12,579 nucleotides of DNA, from positions 1 to 12,579 of the forward strand of contig JBCBTJ010000071.1 in assembly GCA_039818665.1 (NCBI GenBank), given 5' to 3'. The position numbers were made by a program, and so were the translations under genes. This stretch comes from JBCBTJ01 sp039818665. Its GTDB lineage: Bacteria > Pseudomonadota > Alphaproteobacteria > Caulobacterales > Hyphomonadaceae. Below are positions 1-5,595 of the stretch, piece after piece. A model generated the notes under the pieces. The model saw nothing but the letters and a program-made list of their open reading frames with translations, was not told the DNA's origin and searched no databases. The stretch's first letter is position 1, and the number at the start of each line of letters is the position of its first letter.

Positions 1-70
1 CTCCACCCCGGACATTGGTTAACCCCCTTTCCTCCCCAGCGTCAAAGCCCGGACGCGAATGGCGGACGCG

Positions 71-86
71 GCGTCAGGTCTGACGC
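71..86. promoter_or_regulatory. Perfect 7-2-7 inverted repeat upstream of the isomerase gene
   Basis: GCGTCAG (71-77) and CTGACGC (80-86) form a perfect dyad around a 2-bp centre, 45 bp upstream of the ATG at 132. The size and place suit an operator for a dimeric repressor controlling the isomerase/SDR unit. This is inference: no regulator gene is in the window and I see no convincing -35/-10 pair. Bases 1-131 otherwise hold only a TTAACC-type motif near 19-25 and the AAGGAG ribosome site before position 132. Confidence 0.35.
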
Positions 87-131
87 GGCGCGGCGCTGTG
101 TGTTAGCCTGCTGCGCAACAAGGAGATTTCG

Positions 132-980
132 ATGCTGAAGAAGACGCACCCCTGTTTCGACGTGCAGGTCGAAGACAAGATCGCTCACATCAAACTGAAC
201 CGTCCGGACGCGCTCAATGCGATGAACAAGGACTTCTGGAACGATCTGCCGAAGATCGTCGAGGAAATCGACGGCGAAGCTTTGGCGCGGGTGATCGTCA
301 TCTCCTCGACCGGCAAACACTTCTCCGCCGGCATGGACCTCTCGGTTTTCACCCAAGGCGGCTCGGGCGGCGAGCAGGTCGATCGTGTCGTCGCGGCCGA
401 AGCGTTCCGCTCCAATGTCCGCTACATCCAGCACGCGTTCAACGTGCTTGAAGAAGCCCGGATACCGGTGCTTTTCGCCTGCCATGGCGGCGTTATTGGC
501 GGCGCCATCGACATGATCGCCGCGGGCGACATTCGCTGGTGCACGGCCGACGCCTTCTTCTGCATCCAGGAAATCAACATCGCTATGACGGCCGATGTCG
601 GCACCTTCCCGCGTTTGCAGCGCTTCATCCCGGAGGGCTGGGTGCGCGAATTGGCCTATACCGGCCGCCGCCTGCCCGCCGCCAAAGCCAAGGAGATCGG
701 CCTCGTCAACGAGGTGTTCGACACCCACGAAGAGATGATGGATCACGTGATGGCGACGGCGCGGGAAATCGCGTCCAAGAATCCCGTCGCCGTCACCGGC
801 TCGAAAGTGCTGATCAATTACGGCCGCGACCACACAACCGCTGACACGCTCGACTATATCGGCGTGTGGAACGCCGCCATGTTCCCGCCCGCGCACATGA
901 AAGAAGCCTTTGAAGCCAAAGCGGAAAAGCGCGAGCCGGACTTCCCGGACCTCGCCAAACTCCGCCGGTCGCCGATGTAG
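132..980 (+). CDS. Crotonase-family enzyme, probable delta3,5-delta2,4-dienoyl-CoA isomerase
   Basis: This 282-residue protein is a complete enoyl-CoA hydratase/isomerase-superfamily enzyme. The oxyanion-hole segments are FSAGMD (64-69) and GGVIGG (119-124). The residues Asp127 (in GGAIDMI), Glu147 (in IQEINI) and Asp155 (in TADVGT) correspond to the three acidic active-site residues of mammalian dienoyl-CoA isomerase (ECH1). Plain enoyl-CoA hydratases lack this set. The family moves double bonds in 3,5-dienoyl-CoA to give 2,4-dienoyl-CoA, an auxiliary step in beta-oxidation of unsaturated fatty acids with odd-position double bonds. It is soluble, with no signal peptide. The ATG is chosen because a strong AAGGAG lies 7 bases upstream. 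The next gene starts 9 bp after the stop, which suggests one transcript. A general enoyl-CoA hydratase is the alternative; the acidic triad makes isomerase more likely. Confidence 0.88.
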   Translation: MLKKTHPCFDVQVEDKIAHIKLNRPDALNAMNKDFWNDLPKIVEEIDGEALARVIVISSTGKHFSAGMDLSVFTQGGSGGEQVDRVVAAEAFRSNVRYIQHAFNVLEEARIPVLFACHGGVIGGAIDMIAAGDIRWCTADAFFCIQEINIAMTADVGTFPRLQRFIPEGWVRELAYTGRRLPAAKAKEIGLVNEVFDTHEEMMDHVMATAREIASKNPVAVTGSKVLINYGRDHTTADTLDYIGVWNAAMFPPAHMKEAFEAKAEKREPDFPDLAKLRRSPM

Positions 981-989
981 GCGCGCGCA

Positions 990-1718
990 GTGTCCGACAC
1001 AGCTGTCGTAATCGGCGTCGGGGCCTCCGCGGGCCTCGGCGCAGCGCTCTGCCGCCGCTTCGGCCGCGAGGGCCTCCACGTCTTCGTCGCCGGGCGCACG
1101 AAGGAAAAACTGGACGCGATCGTCGAGGAGGTGACCAGCGCCGGAGGCTCAGCGGAAGCGGCCGTCTGCGACGTCACCTCGGCCTCGGATCAGGATAAGC
1201 TGTTCGACGCCGTCGCGGCGAAAGGTCGATGCGCCGCCGTCCTATACAACGCCGGCAGCAACGCCATCATCCCCTTCGAAGACCTCACAGACGATCAGTT
1301 CGAGACTTTTTGGCGCGTCTGCACGTTCGGCGCGTTTCTCACGGCCAAACGCGCCGCGCCGCTGCTGGCCGGGCAAGCGGGCGGCGGATCGCTGCTGTTC
1401 ACGGGCGCCTCCGCCTCGCTGCGCGGACGGGCGAATTTCGCGCATTTCGCCGCCGCCAAGGGTGCGTTGCGCAACCTCGCCCAATCGCTCGCGCGCGAGT
1501 ACGGGCCGAAAGGCGTCCATGTCGGCCATGTGATCGTCGACGGCGTGATCGACGGCGACATGGTGCGCAGCCGCTTCGCCGAATATCTCGACCGGCTGGG
1601 CGAAGACGGCGGACTGAACCCCGACGCCATCGCCGAAGCCTTTTGGACCCTCCACGCCCAGCATCGCAGCGCGTGGACCCATGAGCTCGACGTGCGCCCC
1701 TACAAAGAGAACTGGTAG
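990..1718 (+). CDS. Short-chain dehydrogenase/reductase with atypical active site (Tyr to Phe)
   Basis: This 242-residue protein is a single-domain Rossmann SDR. The cofactor loop GVGASAGLG is at 9-17, the NAG motif at 87-89, and the end of beta-2 reads AGRT with Arg36 and no Asp, which suggests NADP(H). The catalytic YxxxK is FAAAK: Phe153 replaces Tyr and Lys157 is kept. The usual Ser position reads Ala140-Ser141, and the helix-4 Asn position appears to be Cys111. The C-terminus contains WTHELDVRPYKENW. From memory, related proteobacterial SDRs share this Phe and this tail, so it looks like a real subfamily and not a decayed gene. The start is GTG with only a weak AGGCG nearby, so translation may depend on the isomerase gene 9 bp upstream. 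The substrate is unknown; context suggests an acyl-CoA or related lipid metabolite. SDR fold certain, reaction uncertain. Confidence 0.88.
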   Translation: MSDTAVVIGVGASAGLGAALCRRFGREGLHVFVAGRTKEKLDAIVEEVTSAGGSAEAAVCDVTSASDQDKLFDAVAAKGRCAAVLYNAGSNAIIPFEDLTDDQFETFWRVCTFGAFLTAKRAAPLLAGQAGGGSLLFTGASASLRGRANFAHFAAAKGALRNLAQSLAREYGPKGVHVGHVIVDGVIDGDMVRSRFAEYLDRLGEDGGLNPDAIAEAFWTLHAQHRSAWTHELDVRPYKENW

Positions 1719-1741
1719 CCCGCGCGCCGTAACGCGCGGGC
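1718..1741. terminator. Hairpin between convergent genes, likely bidirectional terminator
   Basis: GCCCGCGCG (1718-1726) and CGCGCGGGC (1733-1741) form a perfect 9-bp stem with a 6-base loop. It starts at the last base of the SDR stop codon and ends 7 bp before the stop of the opposing S9 peptidase gene. There is no true T-run on either side, so efficiency is uncertain, but the stem and its place between two convergent stops support a terminator or 3'-end stabiliser for both transcripts. Confidence 0.6.
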
Positions 1742-1748
1742 TGTTCGG

Positions 1749-3716
1749 CTAGTCGCCGCCCTTCAGATGCTCGTCTAGGAAGCTCAAATACACCTCCGAG
1801 GCCGTTATCCGGTTCGCTTTGCGCAGGAAGCCGTGGCCCTCGTCGGGGAACACCACATACTCCACCGGCACCCCGTTCGCCCGCACCGCTTCGACGATCT
1901 CGTCGCTTTCGATCTGCAACACCCGCGGATCGTTCGCGCCCTGCACCACCAGCATCGGCTTCACGATATTCTCAGCGTGAAAGAGCGGCGAGATGGCGCG
2001 ATGGCGCTCGGCGTCCGTCGCGGGATCGCCCATCTCGTCATAGAGCGCTTCCTTAAAGGCCTCCCACCAGGGCGGAATGCTCTGCAGCGTCCGCACCCAA
2101 TTGGTGACGCCGAAGATGTTGACGCCGACATCGAAGGCGTCCGGGTGGAAGGTCAGCGCCGCGGCGGTGATGTAGCCGCCATAGGAGCCGCCGATCACGC
2201 CGACCTGGTCATCGGCGACCCAATCGAGCCCGCGCAGATAATCGCCAGCGGCCACAATGTCCTTCAGATCCTCCTCGCCATGGCGTTTGTCGTCCATGTG
2301 GAAGAAGGTTTTCCCGTACCCGGACGATCCACGATTGTTCGCGGCGAAGACGGCGTAGCCGTGATTGACGAGGTGCTGCAGCGTCGCGCTGTAGCCGCGC
2401 GTGCTCTGCCCGCCCGGGCCGCCATGAACCCAAACCAGCGCCGGAACCGGGGTCTCGGCCGAGGCCTGCTTCGGCTTGTAGAGAATGCCCGGGACTTCGA
2501 GCCCGTCGAAGCTCGCATAGCGGACCACCTTCGCCGCAACGAGCGCGCCCTCGTCGATCTCAGGATTGAGCGCGTCCGTCAGCCGCCGCGCCTCGCCGCC
2601 CAACTCCGTGAGATAGAGATTGAACGGCGAGGTATCCGTATTGACGCCAAAGGCGATCTTGGTCTCATCGCGTGAAAATCGGATCTGGCCAAGCTCGCCT
2701 TCCGGCACGCCCGCCAGCGCGACAGCTTCGCCGGTGTCCGTATCGAAAATCGTCAGCTCCGTCAGCGCGTCGGCGTTGATCGCGCTGACGCGATAGCGGC
2801 CGCTCGGCGAGAAAGTCACGAACATGACGTCCCAGTCCGCCTGAATCAGCGGGGCTTTTGCGCCCGTGGCGATGTCGTGCGTCCAGGCTTGCGAGAACTC
2901 GCCGAATTCGTTGGTCGCATAGACCAGCTGCGTCTCATCCGGAGTGAAATCGTAGGTCGCATAGGCGATATTGCCTTCATGCTCGGTGATCAGCACGGGC
3001 GTTTTGTCGTCGCTTTCAAGGTCGACGAGCAGAATGTCGGAATCGGCGCTCGTGCGCGGGCGGTCGAGGGCCAGCCAGCGGCCGGATGTCGACAGCGCGC
3101 CCAGTTGAAGCCCTGGGTTCTCGAAGACAAGTTCGCGCTCATAGTCGTCGGCGTCATAGGCGTAGAGGTCGAAGACGTTGGCGTCCCGCTCATTCGTGGC
3201 GAGGTAGAAGACCTCGCCGTCGCCGCGCCATGACACGAAGAACGCCTTTGTCTCCTCGCCCGGCGTCAGGTCCCTAAGCGTTCCATCGAGTCCGCGGACA
3301 TAGACATGGTCCAGCTCATTGCCGCCCTGGTCGGCCTCGACCAGAATCCTGTCGTCGTTCGGGAAGAAACTCTGGGCGAAATGAGCGTCGGTTTCGGATG
3401 CCGTAAGAGCTGTTTTGCTTCCATCGGCCGACATGGCGAAGGCGTTGAAGACGCCGTTCTGGTCGGAATGGCCGAGGATTTTCGTGTCGTCATGAGAGAA
3501 CGCGAAACCATTCGAATCCGACAGGCCGTAGCTAGTCGTTTCAAAAAAGGCTGCCGCCGAATAGGTTGGATGCGCCGCAACCGGTTTTTCAACGGCGGAC
3601 GCGACGGCCTCGCCTGGCGCAGTGGGCGCCGGCGGCACCTCGGGAGCGGTGTCCAGTTGCGCGCAGGCGGCCAATACCCCGGCGGCCGACATAGCCCCGA
3701 TCCAAGCGGTTCTCAT
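1749..3716 (-). CDS. S9-family (prolyl oligopeptidase-type) serine peptidase, lipoprotein
   Basis: This is a 655-residue protein from the chosen ATG at 3716, which has AGGGAGA upstream (mRNA sense). The longer frame to 3785 would bury the signal peptide. The N-terminus is a lipoprotein signal ending in lipobox LAAC, with lipidated Cys18, so the mature protein is probably membrane-anchored in the cell envelope. Residues of about 50-390 carry beta-propeller repeats (for example FSPSGRY, FSRDETK, FTPDETQ). Residues of about 400-655 are the alpha/beta hydrolase domain: HGGPGG oxyanion loop (431-436), GGSYGG with nucleophile Ser511, Asp596 in GANDP and His628 in EGHGF. The family cleaves oligopeptides, often after Pro or as a dipeptidyl/acylaminoacyl peptidase; the exact specificity is not readable here. 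It lies downstream of the small hotdog-like gene (65-bp gap, same strand) and may share its transcript. Confidence 0.92.
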   Translation of the reverse strand: MRTAWIGAMSAAGVLAACAQLDTAPEVPPAPTAPGEAVASAVEKPVAAHPTYSAAAFFETTSYGLSDSNGFAFSHDDTKILGHSDQNGVFNAFAMSADGSKTALTASETDAHFAQSFFPNDDRILVEADQGGNELDHVYVRGLDGTLRDLTPGEETKAFFVSWRGDGEVFYLATNERDANVFDLYAYDADDYERELVFENPGLQLGALSTSGRWLALDRPRTSADSDILLVDLESDDKTPVLITEHEGNIAYATYDFTPDETQLVYATNEFGEFSQAWTHDIATGAKAPLIQADWDVMFVTFSPSGRYRVSAINADALTELTIFDTDTGEAVALAGVPEGELGQIRFSRDETKIAFGVNTDTSPFNLYLTELGGEARRLTDALNPEIDEGALVAAKVVRYASFDGLEVPGILYKPKQASAETPVPALVWVHGGPGGQSTRGYSATLQHLVNHGYAVFAANNRGSSGYGKTFFHMDDKRHGEEDLKDIVAAGDYLRGLDWVADDQVGVIGGSYGGYITAAALTFHPDAFDVGVNIFGVTNWVRTLQSIPPWWEAFKEALYDEMGDPATDAERHRAISPLFHAENIVKPMLVVQGANDPRVLQIESDEIVEAVRANGVPVEYVVFPDEGHGFLRKANRITASEVYLSFLDEHLKGGD

Positions 3717-3781
3717 ATCGGTGTCTCCCTGACTTCGGTTCGAAAAGAGCCTAGCAGCGGCGCGCGGCGTTGGCGACGCCC

Positions 3782-4120
3782 TCAAACGATGCGGTAAACG
3801 CAGATCGCCGTCAGCATGGGCCGTCCCGCCGCGCGCGCTTCGCCATTGGCGAAAATAATCGTTCGGGTCTTTCGGTCGATATGGGTGGTGAACTGGATGG
3901 TTTCGCCGGCTTTGGCTTCGCCGGTCACATCGACTGCGACGGACACAGGCTCGACGGATTGTTCGCCAGCCGCCGCAGCGGCGGCCCGGCGGACCACACG
4001 CGTGAGCATCGCCGCAGCCACCTCGGCCTCCAGAGCTTCGGCGGGCGCGATCTCAGCGCTGCTGTCGGATGTCAGCTTGAGCTGCGCATAGGGAATGATG
4101 GCGTCGGCGAGGTCGGTCAT
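3782..4120 (-). CDS. Small hotdog-like protein, possible acyl-CoA thioesterase-type fold
   Basis: This 112-residue protein has no signal peptide. Residues of about 58-112 alternate as beta-strands ending in LTAICVYRIV, with an AGETIQF segment near 71-77. That pattern resembles the C-terminal sheet of PaaI-like hotdog thioesterases, where a conserved A-G-E turn and a final strand are typical. The N-terminal half is Ala/Glu-rich and probably helical. No catalytic Asp or Glu can be assigned, so thioesterase activity is only a possibility. The ATG at 4120 has no clear Shine-Dalgarno sequence, so translation could be weak or the start different. It lies downstream of the terminator of the DM13 gene and upstream of the S9 peptidase gene. 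Coding status is fairly likely because the frame is intact and sits between well-defined neighbours. The family assignment is tentative. Confidence 0.55.
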   Translation of the reverse strand: MTDLADAIIPYAQLKLTSDSSAEIAPAEALEAEVAAAMLTRVVRRAAAAAAGEQSVEPVSVAVDVTGEAKAGETIQFTTHIDRKTRTIIFANGEARAAGRPMLTAICVYRIV

Positions 4121-4148
4121 GGCGGCCGGACGCTAGTGTCCAGGGCCG

Positions 4149-4190
4149 CAAAAAGAAAGAGCCGGCTCCGCCGCAGCATGCGGAGCTGGC
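4149..4190 (-). terminator. Rho-independent terminator of the DM13 gene
   Basis: Read on the minus strand, an 11-bp stem with one G:U pair (arms 4180-4190 and 4161-4171, 8-base loop) is followed directly by the T-rich tract TCTTTCTTTTTG (4160-4149). It lies 30 bp past the DM13 stop and 28 bp before the ATG of the next minus-strand gene. It therefore separates the DM13 gene from the hotdog/S9 pair. Confidence 0.82.
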
Positions 4191-4220
4191 CCCTCTCAGG
4201 CGTTTTGGCGATTACACCAC

Positions 4221-4625
4221 TTACAGGTCGCCGCCGCCCCAAAGCACGGAATACGCTTCGCAGTGCACGAGTACGGAATTGAAGTCGTCCAGGTTCACGC
4301 CTTCCGGAATGACATAGTCCTGGCCGCCCTTGGTGGACTGGAGCTCGCCGAGATTGATCGAACCGTTGACGGCGTTCTTACCGTTCACCTGACCAAAAGC
4401 GGTCGGCGACAAGAAGACTTTGAGGTCCGGGCCGGAGCGAGTGCGGAAGTCATCGGAAAAGCGCAGGATGCGCTGACCGTTTTCTTCAACGATTTTCCAA
4501 TCGCCGGAGATCCGTTTTTGCTTCTTGGTGAACGTGCCGGTGTCGACGCTGGTCGCGAAAGCGGCGGGCGCCGTGGCGCCGGCGAAAACGGCGATGGCGG
4601 AAGCGGCGAGAATGAGGTTGCGCAT
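4221..4625 (-). CDS. Secreted DM13-domain protein
   Basis: This is a 134-residue protein from the ATG at 4625, with AGGGA about 10 bases upstream in mRNA sense. A longer frame to 4715 has no signal sequence at its start, so the shorter form is preferred. Residues 1-24 form a Sec signal peptide ending in AAFA, with cleavage before Thr25. The mature part matches the DM13 domain layout: GTF near the start, SGDWKIVEENGQRILRFSDDF (40-60), GPDLKVFLSP (65-74), YVIP (104-107), and a single conserved-looking Cys122 in VHCEAYSVLWGGGDL at the C-terminus. DM13 domains have been proposed to take part in redox or electron-transfer chemistry through that Cys; this is not proven for bacterial stand-alone forms. 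The location is probably periplasmic. The gene is monocistronic, with a terminator immediately downstream. Confidence 0.82.
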   Translation of the reverse strand: MRNLILAASAIAVFAGATAPAAFATSVDTGTFTKKQKRISGDWKIVEENGQRILRFSDDFRTRSGPDLKVFLSPTAFGQVNGKNAVNGSINLGELQSTKGGQDYVIPEGVNLDDFNSVLVHCEAYSVLWGGGDL

Positions 4626-4724
4626 GATGTCTGGTCCCTGTTTTTGCCAGTTGATGGAGACGACTGCGCCGCCTCCGATGACCGGGAGATGTTGCACCGC
4701 CCGCGCACTTGCCAATCACAGGTC

Positions 4725-4751
4725 ATCACGCGACCGCGGTCGCCGCGTGAT
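4725..4751. repeat. Nested palindrome between the DUF2780-like and DM13 genes
   Basis: ATCACGCG (4725-4732) pairs with CGCGTGAT (4744-4751). Inside is a perfect 14-bp palindrome, GCGACCGCGGTCGC (4730-4743), so two alternative foldings are possible. It lies about 100 bp upstream of the DM13 ATG and 30 bp past the stop of the upstream minus-strand gene. It could be an operator for the DM13 gene or a weak terminator of the upstream gene. No long T-run follows on either strand, so operator or mRNA structure is as likely. Confidence 0.4.
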
Positions 4752-4781
4752 CTTTGAATTTGTTGAAAAAGGCTTGGCCTG

Positions 4782-5213
4782 CTAAGCGGCTGCGGCCGCC
4801 ACGCCCCGCTCGGACTCGGCGTCGAGATCGACGCCCAAAAGGTCGCCGAGATGGCCGAAGCCTGTGAGGCCGTACACCTCTTCCACATGATGGGAGACCG
4901 CCGGAAGCAATTGGCCGATCTCCTCATGGCCGAGGCCGATCGCGTGCAACTTGCGGATCATGCTCGAGGCGACATGCCGGCGTCCGCCGGGCGTTTGCTC
5001 GATCAGGCGGGCGATAACGCCGGTCGCCGCGCCGACGTCTGAGCCGACCTTGGCCGAGAGAGTCCGCGCGCCAGGCAAGCGGGTGAAGAGCTCCTCGGCG
5101 AAAGGCGATGCCTGACGTTCCGCGGCGTTGAAAACGACGCCGAGCGCCTCTCGCGCACGCGTCTGAGTCAGGCCTGTCTCGTCGGCCGCGCGTTTGATCA
5201 AGTCTTTCAGCAT
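4782..5213 (-). CDS. Helical protein of unknown function, DUF2780/DUF2267-like
   Basis: This is a 143-residue protein from the ATG at 5213, which has GAAGGG upstream in mRNA sense; an earlier ATG at 5288 adds 25 residues with no obvious ribosome site. There is no signal peptide and no membrane segment. It appears all-helical. The N-terminal part (2-60) reads LIKRAADETGLTQ, then a FTRLPGARTLSAKVG segment, and the C-terminal part has IGLGHEEIGQLLPAVSHHV followed by GHLGDLLG and an Ala-rich end. The order of an N-terminal helical pair, an LPG turn, then a GLG..IGQ..P helix resembles DUF2780 (VcgC/VcgE) and, more loosely, DUF2267. No biochemical role is known to me. It appears monocistronic, transcribed away from the helicase gene. 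The family call rests on pattern memory only. Confidence 0.68.
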   Translation of the reverse strand: MLKDLIKRAADETGLTQTRAREALGVVFNAAERQASPFAEELFTRLPGARTLSAKVGSDVGAATGVIARLIEQTPGGRRHVASSMIRKLHAIGLGHEEIGQLLPAVSHHVEEVYGLTGFGHLGDLLGVDLDAESERGVAAAAA

Positions 5214-5317
5214 GTCGTTCGCCCTTCTCGCTGCTCGCCGGTGAATGAGGCGAGTGTGCGCGCGAGAGCATTTCGCGATGGTTACCAAACTAGGGATTTT
5301 TATTCAGAATTCGCAGC

Positions 5318-5335
5318 CCGGGCGTTAAAGCCCGG
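5318..5335. repeat. GC hairpin, 6-bp stem
   Basis: CCGGGC (5318-5323) and GCCCGG (5330-5335) form a perfect stem with loop GTTAAA. It sits 9 bp before the larger AT-rich inverted repeat in the region between the DUF2780-like and helicase genes. The function is unknown; protein binding site or transcript structure are both possible. Confidence 0.4.
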
Positions 5336-5344
5336 AAACCCGGG

Positions 5345-5371
5345 GTTACCAAAACGGCCTGTTTTGTTAAC
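5345..5371. repeat. AT-rich inverted repeat, 11-bp arms with one mismatch
   Basis: GTTACCAAAAC (5345-5355) and GTTTTGTTAAC (5361-5371) are inverted copies with one mismatch around the 5-base centre GGCCT. Such an AT-rich dyad stands out in this GC-rich sequence and resembles an operator. A third, direct copy of the half-site, GTTACCAAAC, lies at 5281-5290, so a factor binding GTTAnCAAAC could contact both gene promoters. The binding factor is unknown. Confidence 0.42.
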
Positions 5372-5391
5372 TCAGCCATGCCCCGGCACGC

Positions 5392-5420
5392 TTGACGCGG
5401 CGCGTCTCAGCGCGTAGCCG
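5392..5420 (+). promoter_or_regulatory. Candidate sigma-70-type promoter for the helicase gene
   Basis: TTGACG (5392-5397) matches the alphaproteobacterial housekeeping -35 well. A 17-bp spacer leads to TAGCCG (5415-5420), a poor -10. If used, transcription would start near 5427 and give a leader of roughly 170 bases before the TTG codon at 5596. The AT-rich dyad lies just upstream of this -35. This is tentative because of the weak -10. Confidence 0.28.
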
Positions 5421-5595
5421 GCGCGCAGAGGCAGGCGATACGGCCTGCCGAAAACTGGCCGCGTGATGGCTGCGCGAAAGCGGCGGCTGGCCTTCATCAA
5501 CAATAGATCATCGCCCCCGTCGCGCGGGCGCGCCCGAAAAACGCCCGACCGCAAGAGACGCGGCGGGCTACCGGGCTCATTTTGAAAGTACTCCT

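Larger units (their letters stand above)
5214..5595. other. 382-bp divergent intergenic region with structured leader of the helicase gene
   Basis: No gene is supported here. A 60-residue minus-strand frame (5372-5554) has no recognisable features or ribosome site. The region holds two successive inverted repeats (5318-5335 and 5345-5371), a GTTAnCAAAC-like motif three times (5281-5290, 5345-5355, and inverted at 5361-5371), and a candidate promoter pointing to the helicase (5392-5420). It must carry the promoters of both divergent genes. Confidence 0.6.

Noticed and set aside
42..1079. 345-residue open frame on the minus strand
   Set aside because: It lies fully antisense to the isomerase gene, has no recognisable domain, and long antisense frames are expected in GC-rich DNA.
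1833..2675. 280-residue plus-strand frame
   Set aside because: Antisense to the S9 peptidase catalytic domain, whose motifs are all on the minus strand.
5372..5554. 60-residue minus-strand frame in the helicase leader region
   Set aside because: Arg-rich composition without a ribosome site or known features; it looks like chance in GC-rich DNA.
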